Shown in pieces: positions 34,159 through 43,494 of a DNA stretch of 64,000 bases. Positions within the stretch are counted from its first letter, which is position 1. Each line of letters starts with the position of its first letter. A program made the position numbers and the translations under genes. Source of the DNA: Tardiphaga sp. vice304 (lineage in GTDB: Bacteria; Pseudomonadota; Alphaproteobacteria; Rhizobiales; Xanthobacteraceae); assembly GCF_007018905.1 (NCBI RefSeq), contig NZ_CP041402.1:5134001-5198000 (forward strand). The letters run 5' to 3'. The notes below the pieces were generated by a model. The model saw only the letters and a list, made by a program, of their open reading frames with translations, was not told where the DNA came from and made no database searches.

Positions 34159-34832
34159 TTCAGGCAAATCCGTTCATACATGATGCGCAGGATCCCTGCG
34201 GTCGCGCCCCAGATGTAACGTTCCGCGAACGGCATCGCGTAGAACGACCGCGCCATGCCGCGAAATTCCTTGCTGTGAACTTGGTGGTTGAGCGGGTCCA
34301 TCAGAAACCACAGCGGCACCTCGAAGGCGCTCTCGACTTCGTTTTCGTTGATGGTGAGCTGAAAGCCCGGCTTGACCCGCGCCACCGTCGGCAGGATGCG
34401 GAAGCCGAACGCGGTACCATAGAGATCGAGATAGCCGATCGGCTCGACAAAGGAGCGATCCAGCCCGACCTCCTCCTCGGCCTCGCGCAGCGCGGCGTCG
34501 AGGGGCGAGGTGTCTGACGCGTCGATCTTGCCGCCGGGAAAGGCGATCTGCCCGGCATGGTCGTTGAGATGCGCGGCGCGCTGCGTCAGCAGGATGGTCG
34601 GCTGTTCGTGCTCGACGACGGCGATCAGCACCGCGGCGGGCCGGATCGGGCGCTCGGCGGCGATGATCTGCAGCATCTGGTCGGTCCCGGCATCGCCGGA
34701 CAAAGGCACGACGCTGGCGTCGGTGAGGCCGGCCGGCACCTCGAAATTCAGCCGGGCGCGGGCGCGGGCGAAAAATTCCGATGAACCGATCTCTGCAGCC
34801 TGAGGCTCGGTCGTCAACATCGGTCCGTTCAA
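34155..34832 (-). CDS. Nudix hydrolase, CoA pyrophosphatase-like (NudL)
   Basis: 225 residues. The Nudix box is complete: GGKIDASDTSPLDAALREAE-EEVGLD, near residues 100-125. Directly before it lies LLTQRAAHLNDHAGQIAFPG, the UPF0035 signature of CoA-pyrophosphatases (NudL/NUDT7-like), so the substrate is probably CoA or a CoA derivative. It overlaps DUF1285 by four bases at its start and DUF6111 by four at its end. The Nudix catalytic glutamates are intact. Confidence 0.9.
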   Translation of the reverse strand: MNGPMLTTEPQAAEIGSSEFFARARARLNFEVPAGLTDASVVPLSGDAGTDQMLQIIAAERPIRPAAVLIAVVEHEQPTILLTQRAAHLNDHAGQIAFPGGKIDASDTSPLDAALREAEEEVGLDRSFVEPIGYLDLYGTAFGFRILPTVARVKPGFQLTINENEVESAFEVPLWFLMDPLNHQVHSKEFRGMARSFYAMPFAERYIWGATAGILRIMYERICLK

Positions 34833-35455
34833 GGCGCTTCCCTCATCTGCTCCGCATCCGCCATGGCGAAGAATGCGCCGGCGGAAGCGATGCCGAACAT
34901 CGGCTTGCCATCGACCACCCGCTCCTCGCCGATGTCAACCAGATCGTAATAGAGCGCCCGGGTCACCTTGGCCCAGAGGTCGGCGCGGACATGCAGATAG
35001 GGCATCAGCCCGCCATCGGCGGCGGTTTCGAAGCGCAGCCGGTGGTCGGCGTCACAATCGACCCAGTCGTCGACATTGGTGCGAAACCGCAGCCGCGGCC
35101 CGCTCTCGTCCGCCTGCTTTTCCATCTCGACCGCCAGGAACGGCGCGTCATCGACGGTAATGCCGACCTTCTCCACCGGGGTCACGAGAAAGTGCTTGCC
35201 GTCCTCGCGCTTGAGGATGGTCGAAAACAGCCGCACCAGCGCCACCCGGCCGATCGGCGAGCCCAGATAATACCAGGTGCCGTCGGAGGCGATCCGCATG
35301 TCGAGATCGCCGAAGAATGGCGGATTCCACAGATGCACCGGCGGCAGGCCGCGGACTTTACCGCCGGTAGCCTGGGTGGCCGCCGTGGTCAGGCCCTCGA
35401 GGCCGGCGGCGATCTTCGCTTGCTTCCCTTGCGCCATCTGCCCTTGCTTCGCCAT
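34829..35455 (-). CDS. DUF1285 family protein
   Basis: 208 residues, DUF1285 across about 35-205 (PPVHLWNPPFFGDLDMRIASDGTWYYLGSPI is the family's start). Beta-rich, no membrane helix. The first 30 residues are a lysine/glutamine-rich disordered lead. First gene of the DUF1285-Nudix-DUF6111-cca operon, each overlapping the next by four bases. Function unknown; a link to tRNA or CoA metabolism is only suggested by the operon. Confidence 0.85.
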   Translation of the reverse strand: MAKQGQMAQGKQAKIAAGLEGLTTAATQATGGKVRGLPPVHLWNPPFFGDLDMRIASDGTWYYLGSPIGRVALVRLFSTILKREDGKHFLVTPVEKVGITVDDAPFLAVEMEKQADESGPRLRFRTNVDDWVDCDADHRLRFETAADGGLMPYLHVRADLWAKVTRALYYDLVDIGEERVVDGKPMFGIASAGAFFAMADAEQMREAP

Positions 35456-35669
35456 GGTTATCCCTGAGGTTATCGCATCGATCTGGCATGATTGGTGCAG
35501 GCCAAATGTCGTGTTTTACCGCTACCAACTCGCCACAACGTGATGCAGTTCATAGCTGCCTGCGGATAATGTGGGGATAGTTTCATTCAGCAAAACCATG
35601 ACCTTCGCTAGGGACTAGCATGGGGGTTGCGGCAAGACGACGCCGACAGACGATCACAAGGGAACGACG

Positions 35670-36671
35670 ATGGCCGCAGACAGTGTCGAAAAACTCGAAG
35701 ACGTGATCGTCCGCTCGGCGGAAACGGTCGCCGGCCAGATGCTGACCGCCAAGCAGGCGATCTCCACGGTCATCTTCGGCCAGGACAAGGTCGTCGAGAA
35801 CACGCTGGTGACGATCCTGTCTGGTGGACACGCGCTGCTGATCGGCGTCCCCGGCCTCGCCAAGACCAAGCTGGTGGAGACGCTGGGCACCACGCTCGGC
35901 CTCGACGCCAAGCGCATCCAGTTCACCCCCGACCTGATGCCCTCCGACATTCTCGGCGCCGAGGTGCTGGACGAGAGCGTCGCCGGCAAAAGGTCGTTCC
36001 GCTTTATCGCCGGCCCGGTCTTCGCGCAGTTGCTGATGGCCGACGAGATCAACCGCGCCTCGCCGCGCACGCAATCTGCGCTGCTGCAGGCGATGCAGGA
36101 GCAGCACATCACGGTGGCCGGCGCGCGGCATGATCTGCCGAAGCCGTTCCATGTGCTGGCGACGCAAAATCCGCTGGAGCAGGAAGGCACCTACCCGCTG
36201 CCGGAAGCCCAGCTCGACCGCTTCCTGATGGAAATCGACGTCGACTATCCCGACCGCGACGCCGAGCGCCGCATCCTGTTCGAGACCACCGGCGCCGACG
36301 AGACGATCGCCAAGGCCGCGATCACCTCCGACGTGCTGGTCACCGCGCAGCGGCTGGTGCGCCGGCTGCCGGTCGGCGACAGCGTGGTCGAGGCGATCCT
36401 GACCCTGGTACGCTCGGCGCGTCCCGGCCCGGATGCCGGCGATGCCTCCAAGCTGATTGCCTGGGGCCCCGGCCCGCGCGCCTCGCAATCCTTGATGCTG
36501 GCGGTGCGCGCCAAGGCGCTGCTCGACGGCCGTCTGGCGCCCTCGATCGACGACGTGCTCGACCTCGCCGAACCGATCCTCAAGCACCGCATGGCGCTGA
36601 CCTTCTCGGCCCGCGCCGAAGGTCGCACCATCCTCGACGTGATCCGCCAGTTGAAGTCGCGGATCGGTTGA
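35670..36671 (+). CDS. MoxR-family AAA+ ATPase
   Basis: 333 residues with an AAA+ core: Walker A GVPGLAKTK near residue 66-74, Walker B LLMADEINRASPRTQSALLQAMQE near 122-146, and sensor 1 ATQNPLEQEGTYPLPEAQLDRF near 168-190. MoxR proteins act with VWA/DUF58 proteins as chaperones that insert metals or assemble complexes. First gene of a four-gene operon with DUF58, a BatA/DUF4159 protein and a large membrane protein. The ATG at 35670 has AAGGGA eight bases upstream. Confidence 0.93.
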   Translation: MAADSVEKLEDVIVRSAETVAGQMLTAKQAISTVIFGQDKVVENTLVTILSGGHALLIGVPGLAKTKLVETLGTTLGLDAKRIQFTPDLMPSDILGAEVLDESVAGKRSFRFIAGPVFAQLLMADEINRASPRTQSALLQAMQEQHITVAGARHDLPKPFHVLATQNPLEQEGTYPLPEAQLDRFLMEIDVDYPDRDAERRILFETTGADETIAKAAITSDVLVTAQRLVRRLPVGDSVVEAILTLVRSARPGPDAGDASKLIAWGPGPRASQSLMLAVRAKALLDGRLAPSIDDVLDLAEPILKHRMALTFSARAEGRTILDVIRQLKSRIG

Positions 36672-37615
36672 TGGCGGCTGCGCCGGACCACGCCACGCAG
36701 GAGATCCTCGCAGTCCGCCGCGCCGATGGTGAAAGCCGTTCGCTCGCAGCATCGCTGCCGCGTCTCGTGCTGGAGGCCCGGCGCATCTCCGCCACCGTGA
36801 TCCACGGCCTGCACGGCCGCCGCCGCGCCGGGCACGGCGAGAGCTTTTGGCAATATCGCCGCTTCGTCTCCGGCGAGCCGTCGCAGAACGTCGACTGGCG
36901 CCGCTCGGCGCGCGACGATCATCTCTATGTCCGCGAGCAGGAATGGGAGGCCGCGCACACGATCTGGCTGTGGCCCGACCGTTCGCTGTCGATGGCGTTC
37001 GCCTCCCGGGGCGCGCTGAACTCCAAGCTGGAGCGGGCGCTGATCGTCACCTTCGCGCTGGCCGAACTCTTGGTCGCCGGCGGCGAACGCGTCGGCGTGC
37101 CCGGCCTGATGAACCCGACCTCCAGCCGCAACGTCGTCGACAAGATGGCGCAGTCGATGCTGCACGATACGCTGACCCGCGACAGCCTGCCGCCGAATTT
37201 CGTGCCGGCGGCGCTGGCCGAGGTCGTCGTGCTCGGCGATTTCTGGTCGCCCATCGATGACATCAAGACCATGCTCGCCGGCCTGTCATCGAATGGCGCG
37301 CATGGCACCTTGGTGCAGATCGTCGATCCCGCGGAAGAGACATTCCCCTATTCCGGCCGCGTCGAATTCACCGAGCCGGAAAGCGGCAATGTGATCACCG
37401 CCGGCCGTGCCGAGAAGTGGGCGACGGACTACGTCGCGCGAGTCGCCGCGCACCGCGACGAAATCCGCAATGAGACCGGGAAGCTCGGCTGGCTGTTCTC
37501 GACTCACACCACGACGCGCTCGGCCGCCGAGCTGCTGCTGTTCCTGCACAGCGGCATGGCCGTTAATAAAGCAGCCGGCGGCGGCATTATGGTCAAGGCG
37601 GGACGGTCGGCATGA
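36671..37615 (+). CDS. DUF58 domain protein
   Basis: 314 residues. The DUF58 core GHGESFWQYRRFVSGEPSQNVDWRRSARDDHLYVREQE near 56-95 is clear, and the C-terminal half is a VWA-like fold with VVLGDFWSPIDD near 190. Partner of the MoxR ATPase in the family's usual operon. It overlaps the MoxR stop by one base (TGATG) and the next gene's ATG by four. No membrane segment is seen. Confidence 0.92.
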   Translation: MAAAPDHATQEILAVRRADGESRSLAASLPRLVLEARRISATVIHGLHGRRRAGHGESFWQYRRFVSGEPSQNVDWRRSARDDHLYVREQEWEAAHTIWLWPDRSLSMAFASRGALNSKLERALIVTFALAELLVAGGERVGVPGLMNPTSSRNVVDKMAQSMLHDTLTRDSLPPNFVPAALAEVVVLGDFWSPIDDIKTMLAGLSSNGAHGTLVQIVDPAEETFPYSGRVEFTEPESGNVITAGRAEKWATDYVARVAAHRDEIRNETGKLGWLFSTHTTTRSAAELLLFLHSGMAVNKAAGGGIMVKAGRSA

Positions 37616-40428
37616 TGGCAGCGTTCCCCCTCGCCTTCGCCCAACCGCTGCTGCTGCTCGGCCTCGTCAGCCTGCCGGTGCTGTGGTGGATGCTGCGGGT
37701 GATGCCGCCGCGCCCGCAGCGCATCGCCTTTCCGCCGACCCGGCTGCTGTTCGAGATCGCGCCTAAGGAAGAGACGCCGTCGCGCTCGCCATGGTGGCTG
37801 ACGCTGCTGCGCCTGCTCGCCGCCGCGCTGATCATTTTCGCCGCCGCCGGCCCGATCTGGAATCCCCAGACCGGCGCCACCGCCTCGAAGGCGCCGCTGG
37901 TGATCCTGCTGGACGACGGCTGGTCGGCGGCGTCGAGCTGGGACGCCCGCATCAAGGCCGCCGACGAGTTGATCGCCAATGCGGATTCGGATCGTCGCGG
38001 CGTGGCGCTGGTACCTCTGTCGGAGCCTGCCCGCGACATCACGCTGCTGCCGTCCGGCACCGCGCGCGTGGCGCTGCGGCAGCTTTCGCCGAAGCCCTAC
38101 GCGATCGAGCGCATCGAGACGCTGCCGTCGCTGGACCGTTTCCTGAAAGCCACCGGCGACAGCGAGCTGGTGTGGCTGTCCGACGGCGTCGATACCGGAC
38201 GCGGCGTCGAGTTCACCCAGGCGCTGGGCAAGACGATCGGCGAGCGCGTGCTGACGATCTATGACAACGGCGCCGTGCCGGCGCATGCGCTGGTCGCGGC
38301 CGAAAACGCCGCCGCCAAAATGACCGTCAAAGTGCTGCGCGCGCAGGGCGGCGGGCTGGATGCCGGCGTGGTGCGCGGGCTGGACCAGAAGGGCTCGCCG
38401 GTCGGCGAAGCTGCATTCTCCTTCGCGCTGAACGAACGCGAGACCGAAGCCTCGTTCGAACTGCCGGTGGAATTGCGCAACGACATCGCAAGGTTGGAGA
38501 TCGCCGGCGAGCGTTCGGCCGGCGCCGTGCAACTGCTCGACAAGCGCTGGCGCCGCCGCTCCATCGGCATTGTCTCGGGTGCCACCTCCGATACCGCGCA
38601 GCCATTGCTGGCCTCGACATTCTACCTGACCCGCGCGCTGGCGCCGTTCGCCGACGTCCGGCTCGGCGACCGCGGCGCGCCGCAGCAGGCGATTGCCCAA
38701 TTCCTCGACCAGAAGCTGCCGATGATCGTCATGGCCGATGTCGGAACGCTGTCGCCGGAAATCCGCGAGCGCCTCAATGCGTGGATCGACCTGGGCGGCG
38801 TGCTGGTGCGCTTTGCCGGCCCGCGCCTCGCGCAAGCCGATGACGATCTCGTGCCGGTCAAACTGCGCCGCGGCGGCCGCCAGCTCGGCGGCAGCCTGAC
38901 CTGGGAGAAGCCGCAGCTTCTCGCCTCCTTCACCGCCGACGGCCCGTTCGCCGGCCTCGCCGTGCCGAAGGACATCACCGTCAACCGCCAGGTGCTGGCC
39001 GAGCCCGACGCGGCACTCGCCAACAAGACCTGGGCCTCGCTGGTGGACGGCACGCCGCTGGTCACCGGCGAGCGCCGCGGCAAGGGCATGGTATCGCTGT
39101 TCCATGTCAGCGCCGACATGCGCTGGTCCGATCTGCCGCTGTCCGGCACCTTCGTCGAGATGCTCCGCCGCGTCGTCGATCTGTCCGGCTATACATCGAC
39201 GCCGGGCGCCGGCGTTGAAGGCCAAACCGGCAGCGCCAGCGTGGCGCCGCTGCGCACGCTCGACGGCTTCGGCGCCTTCGGCCCGCCGCCCTCGACCGCC
39301 AAGCCGCTGCCGGCCGATTTCCGCGACCGCGCCAGTATCGACCATCCGCCCGGCTTCTACGGTCCCGCCGACGGCCCGCTCGCCGTCAACGCGCTGGCCG
39401 CCGCCGACCGCATCGCGCAGCTCGACACCTCCGCGCTGAAGGCGCGACGTGCGAGCTACACATCGGCCGAGCCGCGCGACCTTCGCGGCATCCTGTTGTC
39501 GACCGCGCTGCTGCTGTTCCTGATCGATGCCATCATCGTCGCACTGCTCGGCGGCGGCTTTGCCGCGCTGCTGCGCCGGCGAACCGTGCCGGCAGCCCTC
39601 GCGATCATGCTGGCGCTGTCGGCGGTGACGGGTTCGTACACATCCGCGCATGCCGATGCGGCGTCCGACGACTTCGCCATCAAGGCAATATCGCAGACGC
39701 GGCTGGCCTATGTGGTGACCGGGAATGCCGACGTCGATTCGATCGTCAAGGCGGGCCTGACCGGGCTGACGCTGTTTCTGGCCCAGCGCACCGCGCTGGA
39801 GGCCGGCGAGCCGGTCGGCATCGATCCCGCGCGCGACGAACTCGCCTTCTTCCCGCTGATCTACTGGCCGGTGATCCCCGGCGCGGCGAAGCCGTCGCAG
39901 GACGCGCTCAACCGGATCGACGCCTATATGAAACAGGGCGGCACGGTGTTGTTCGACACCCGCGACGCCGTCGAGGCGCCGCCCGGACCGAACGGCGAGT
40001 CGCAGACGCCGGGCATGCTGACCCTGCGCAACATCCTGTCGTCGCTCGACGTGCCGGAGCTGGAGCCGGTGCCGCGCGAGCACGTCTTGACCAAGACGTT
40101 CTTTCTGCTACGCGACTTCCCCGGCCGCTTCAATTCGGGACCGACCTGGGTCGAGACGCTGCCGCGCGACGACGGCGACGACGCGGCGTCGCGTCCTGCG
40201 CGCGGCGGCGACGGCGTGTCGCCGATCATCATCACCTCCAACGATCTGGCCGGCGCCTGGGCGCTGCGCCCCGACGGCCAGCCGATGCTGCCGATGGTGC
40301 CCGGCGAACCGCGCCAGCGCGAATTCGCCTTCCGCGCCGGCGTCAACATCGTGATGTACACGCTGACCGGCAACTACAAGGCGGACCAGGTCCACGCCCC
40401 CGCGCTGATCGAACGGCTGGGACAGTAA
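37612..40428 (+). CDS. BatA-like N-terminus plus DUF4159 membrane protein
   Basis: 938 residues. The N-terminal BatA segment has two helices (about 5-27 and 58-80) and FPPTRLLFEIAPKEETPSRSP between them. A long VWA/glutamine-amidotransferase-like periplasmic region follows, a helix pair near 625-670 and a C-terminal DUF4159 domain (about 690-935) with FFPLIYWPVIPGA and GGTVLFDTRDAV, and RPDGQPMLP near the end. Third gene of the operon, overlapping DUF58 by four bases. Large size and membrane anchoring suggest a structural partner of the MoxR/DUF58 pair. Confidence 0.88.
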   Translation: MMAAFPLAFAQPLLLLGLVSLPVLWWMLRVMPPRPQRIAFPPTRLLFEIAPKEETPSRSPWWLTLLRLLAAALIIFAAAGPIWNPQTGATASKAPLVILLDDGWSAASSWDARIKAADELIANADSDRRGVALVPLSEPARDITLLPSGTARVALRQLSPKPYAIERIETLPSLDRFLKATGDSELVWLSDGVDTGRGVEFTQALGKTIGERVLTIYDNGAVPAHALVAAENAAAKMTVKVLRAQGGGLDAGVVRGLDQKGSPVGEAAFSFALNERETEASFELPVELRNDIARLEIAGERSAGAVQLLDKRWRRRSIGIVSGATSDTAQPLLASTFYLTRALAPFADVRLGDRGAPQQAIAQFLDQKLPMIVMADVGTLSPEIRERLNAWIDLGGVLVRFAGPRLAQADDDLVPVKLRRGGRQLGGSLTWEKPQLLASFTADGPFAGLAVPKDITVNRQVLAEPDAALANKTWASLVDGTPLVTGERRGKGMVSLFHVSADMRWSDLPLSGTFVEMLRRVVDLSGYTSTPGAGVEGQTGSASVAPLRTLDGFGAFGPPPSTAKPLPADFRDRASIDHPPGFYGPADGPLAVNALAAADRIAQLDTSALKARRASYTSAEPRDLRGILLSTALLLFLIDAIIVALLGGGFAALLRRRTVPAALAIMLALSAVTGSYTSAHADAASDDFAIKAISQTRLAYVVTGNADVDSIVKAGLTGLTLFLAQRTALEAGEPVGIDPARDELAFFPLIYWPVIPGAAKPSQDALNRIDAYMKQGGTVLFDTRDAVEAPPGPNGESQTPGMLTLRNILSSLDVPELEPVPREHVLTKTFFLLRDFPGRFNSGPTWVETLPRDDGDDAASRPARGGDGVSPIIITSNDLAGAWALRPDGQPMLPMVPGEPRQREFAFRAGVNIVMYTLTGNYKADQVHAPALIERLGQ

Positions 40429-40429
40429 A

Positions 40430-42493
40430 ATGCAATACGGCATCGTCTTCACGCCGCTCGTCCCCACGCTGGTACTGTGGATCGGCCTTGCCGCGATCGT
40501 CGTCATCGCGGTGCTGCTGCTGGTCGGCCGCGCGCGCGGCGCGTTTATGCGGCTGGCGGCGCTCGTACTGATCCTGCTGGCGCTGGCCAATCCGTCGTTC
40601 ACGCGCGAGGAACGCGAGCCTTTGTCCTCCGTCGCGGCCGTAGTGATCGACAAAAGCCCGAGCCAGAACTTCGGCGAGCGCAACAAGGAGACCGACGAGG
40701 CGCAGAAGCAGCTCGTCGACCGGCTGAAGCAGGTCAAGGGCCTCGAGGTCCGCGTCGTCGAGGCCGGCCAGGCCGATGGCGAGACCGACGGCACCCGGCT
40801 GTTCGGCGCATTGTCCTCCGCCCTCTCCGACGTGCCGACCGACCGCGTCGCCGGCGCCTTCCTGATCACCGACGGCCGCGTCCATGACATTCCCGCCAAT
40901 GCCGCCGCGCTCGGCTTCACCGCGCCGGTGCATGCGCTGATCACCGGCCGCAGCAACGAGCGCGACCGCCGCATTGCCATCGTGGCAGCCCCCCGCTTCG
41001 GCATCGTGGGCCAAAGCCAGACCGTCACCTACCGACTCGACGACCAGGGCGTCACCGGGCAGAGCGCGCGCGTCGTGGTGCGCCGCGACGGCGATACGAT
41101 CAACGAACGCACCGTGTTCAGCGGCCAGACCGTCAGCATCGACATCAACATCAAGCACGCAGGCTCGAACATCGTCGAGATCGAGGCCTCGCCGCTGGAG
41201 AACGAACTGACGCTGGTCAACAACCGCGCGGTGGTGGCGATCGACGGCGTGCGCGACAAGCTCCGCGTGCTGCTGGTGTCCGGCGAGCCGCATTCCGGCG
41301 AGCGCACCTGGCGCAATCTCTTGAAGTCCGACGCCTCGATCGACCTCGTGCACTTCACCATCCTGCGGCCGCCGGAAAAGCAGGACGGCACGCCGATCAA
41401 CGAATTGTCGCTGATCGCGTTTCCGACCCGCGAACTGTTCCAGCAGAAGATCAACGAATTCCAGTTGATCATCTTCGACCGCTACGCCCGCCAGGGCGTG
41501 CTGCCGATCGCCTATTTCGACAATATCGCGCGCTATGTCCGCAATGGCGGCGCGGTGCTGGTCTCGGCCGGGCCGGACTATGCATCGAACACGTCAATCT
41601 GGCGCACGCCGCTGGATTCGGTGCTGCCGGCCGAGCCGGTGGGCGTCACCGAGAAGCCATTCTATGCGCATCTCAGCGACGTCGGCAAACGCCACCCGGT
41701 GACGCGCGGGCTGGAAGGCGGCGCCTCCGAGCCGCCGAAATGGTCGCGCTTCTTCCGCACCGTCGATACCCGCAACACCACCACGCCGCCGGTGATGACC
41801 GGCGCCGACGGCAAGCCGCTGCTGCTGCTGTCGCGCTCCGGCGAGGGCCGCGTGGCGCTCTTGCTGTCGGACCACATCTGGCTGTGGGCGCGCGGCTATG
41901 AGGGCGGCGGCCCGCATCTGGATCTCTTGCGACGGATGTCGCACTGGCTGATGAAGCAGCCCGACCTCGACGAGGAGGCGCTCAAGCTGTCGAGCGCCGG
42001 CAAGGATCTGGTCGTCAACCGCCAGACCATGGGCGACAGCGTGGCGCCGGTCACCGTCACCTCGCCGTCCGGCAAGACCCGCGAGCTGGCGCTTTCCGCC
42101 GGCGAGCCCGGCCTGTGGCGCGCTACCACGCCGGCCGACGAACTCGGCCTGTGGGCCGCCACCGACGGCACGCTGAAGGCGCTGATCAATGTCGGCCCGA
42201 TCAATCCGAAGGAGTTTTCGGAAGTCACCTCGACCACCGAGACGCTGCGCCCGCTGGCGCAGGCCACCGGTGGCGATTCCCGTCGTATCCACGAGGGGTC
42301 GGGCGTCGAGCTGCCGCGCATCGTGCCGATCCGCGCCTCGACCATCTTCCGCGGCGACGGCTGGATGGGCGTCCACATGCGCGATGCCAGCGTGGTCCGC
42401 GGCGTCGGCGTGCTGCCGGTATTCGCCGGGCTGATCGGGCTGCTGTTGCTGCTCGGCGCGTTCGCGGCGACATGGCTGCGCGAGAGCCGGTAA
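40430..42493 (+). CDS. Large membrane protein of the MoxR operon (VWA/GATase-like)
   Basis: 687 residues. Two helices at the N-terminus (about 10-32 and 38-56), a periplasmic region with VAAVVIDKSPSQNFGERN (VWA-like beginning, D-x-S-x-S variant) and AFLITDGRVHD, a glutamine amidotransferase class I-like region near 300-400 (GGAVLVSAGPDYAS) and one helix at the C-terminus (LPVFAGLIGLLLLLGAFAA). It starts one base after the DUF4159 gene stop. Function unknown; the operon MoxR-DUF58-BatA/DUF4159-GATase-like is common in Alphaproteobacteria. Confidence 0.87.
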   Translation: MQYGIVFTPLVPTLVLWIGLAAIVVIAVLLLVGRARGAFMRLAALVLILLALANPSFTREEREPLSSVAAVVIDKSPSQNFGERNKETDEAQKQLVDRLKQVKGLEVRVVEAGQADGETDGTRLFGALSSALSDVPTDRVAGAFLITDGRVHDIPANAAALGFTAPVHALITGRSNERDRRIAIVAAPRFGIVGQSQTVTYRLDDQGVTGQSARVVVRRDGDTINERTVFSGQTVSIDINIKHAGSNIVEIEASPLENELTLVNNRAVVAIDGVRDKLRVLLVSGEPHSGERTWRNLLKSDASIDLVHFTILRPPEKQDGTPINELSLIAFPTRELFQQKINEFQLIIFDRYARQGVLPIAYFDNIARYVRNGGAVLVSAGPDYASNTSIWRTPLDSVLPAEPVGVTEKPFYAHLSDVGKRHPVTRGLEGGASEPPKWSRFFRTVDTRNTTTPPVMTGADGKPLLLLSRSGEGRVALLLSDHIWLWARGYEGGGPHLDLLRRMSHWLMKQPDLDEEALKLSSAGKDLVVNRQTMGDSVAPVTVTSPSGKTRELALSAGEPGLWRATTPADELGLWAATDGTLKALINVGPINPKEFSEVTSTTETLRPLAQATGGDSRRIHEGSGVELPRIVPIRASTIFRGDGWMGVHMRDASVVRGVGVLPVFAGLIGLLLLLGAFAATWLRESR

Positions 42494-42513
42494 AGCAGAG
42501 GCAGTTGGCGCTG

Positions 42514-43494
42514 CTATTGCGCGGTGAGGTTCATATCCCGTGTAAGGCGCCCCCACTTTGCGCTTTCCGAGCGGATGTAGGCGGCGAAGGCTTCAGTCGT
42601 CGACGGCGCCGGTTGGGCCCCGATCGTTCGCAGCTTTTCGATCACGTCCTGATCTCCGAGCGCCTTGACAAAAGCACCGTTCAAACGCGCCACGATGTCG
42701 GCTGGCGTGGCGGCGGGAGCGACGAGTCCAAACCAACCGGTCGATTCGAACCCGGTCACGCCTTGCTCGTCGAGTGTCGGCACTTCGCGCAGAAACGGGA
42801 CGCGCTTGGCGCTGGTGACGCCTAGCGGTTTCAGCCGACCGGCACGGATCAATTCCAGCGAACTGGGAATATCGAGAACAGCGAGCGAGATATGACCGGC
42901 CAGCACGTCGGTGACCACCGGACCTGTGCCCCGATAAGGAACCAGCGTGAGCTTGATCCGCGCGGATTGCAGGAGCAGCGCTGCCGTCATGTGCATCACC
43001 GTGCCGTTGCCGCCATATCCGATCGACAATTGTCCGGGCTTTGCGGCGGCCGCTGCCAGCGCTTCTTTCAGCGTGGCAAATGGAGCGTCAGCGTTTGCCA
43101 CCAGCACAAAGGGGATGTCGGCGAGCAACGTAATCGGCGCCAGATCCTTGATCGGATCGAACGGCGTCGAAGGATTGAGATGAGGGTTGATGCTCAGCGC
43201 GCCTGCCGGTCCCACGCCGAGGGTGTAGCCATCGGGCTTGGCCTGCATCACGGCCTGCATACCGATATTGCCACCCGCTCCGCCGCGATTCTCGATGACG
43301 AAGCCCTGCTTGAGGTCGGCGGCGACCACCGGTTCGAGCGCACGAATGAACATGTCGGCGCTGCCGCCGGGCGGGAAAGTGACGATGATCTTGATCAGTT
43401 GATCGGGATAGGTCCATGCCGTTGTCGCACCAACCACGATCGAGGTTGCCGCCCCTGCCAGCAGCGTTCTGCGGGTGAGGATAATGGCACTCAT
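42514..43494 (-). CDS. Bug-family (TctC) extracytoplasmic binding protein
   Basis: 326 residues. Signal peptide (LTRRTLLAGAATSIVVGATTA; a double-arginine may be Tat), then the Bug/TctC domain: YPDQLIKIIVTFPPGGSADMF, PVVAADLKQGFVIENRGGAG and GLVAPAATPADIVARLN. Bug proteins bind carboxylates or other small acids for TRAP-like TctAB uptake; TctA/TctB are not in this window, so it is an orphan, which is common in this family. Its start overlaps the monooxygenase stop (ATGA type), so it is the second gene of that operon. Confidence 0.9.
   Translation of the reverse strand: MSAIILTRRTLLAGAATSIVVGATTAWTYPDQLIKIIVTFPPGGSADMFIRALEPVVAADLKQGFVIENRGGAGGNIGMQAVMQAKPDGYTLGVGPAGALSINPHLNPSTPFDPIKDLAPITLLADIPFVLVANADAPFATLKEALAAAAAKPGQLSIGYGGNGTVMHMTAALLLQSARIKLTLVPYRGTGPVVTDVLAGHISLAVLDIPSSLELIRAGRLKPLGVTSAKRVPFLREVPTLDEQGVTGFESTGWFGLVAPAATPADIVARLNGAFVKALGDQDVIEKLRTIGAQPAPSTTEAFAAYIRSESAKWGRLTRDMNLTAQ

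Noticed and set aside
37504..40083. 859-codon ORF on the minus strand opposite the DUF4159 gene
   Set aside because: Shadow frame with no motif; the plus-strand gene has matched domains and operon coupling.
42748..42765. TTCGAACCC stretch resembling a tRNA T-arm
   Set aside because: It lies inside the Bug protein gene and no cloverleaf forms around it.
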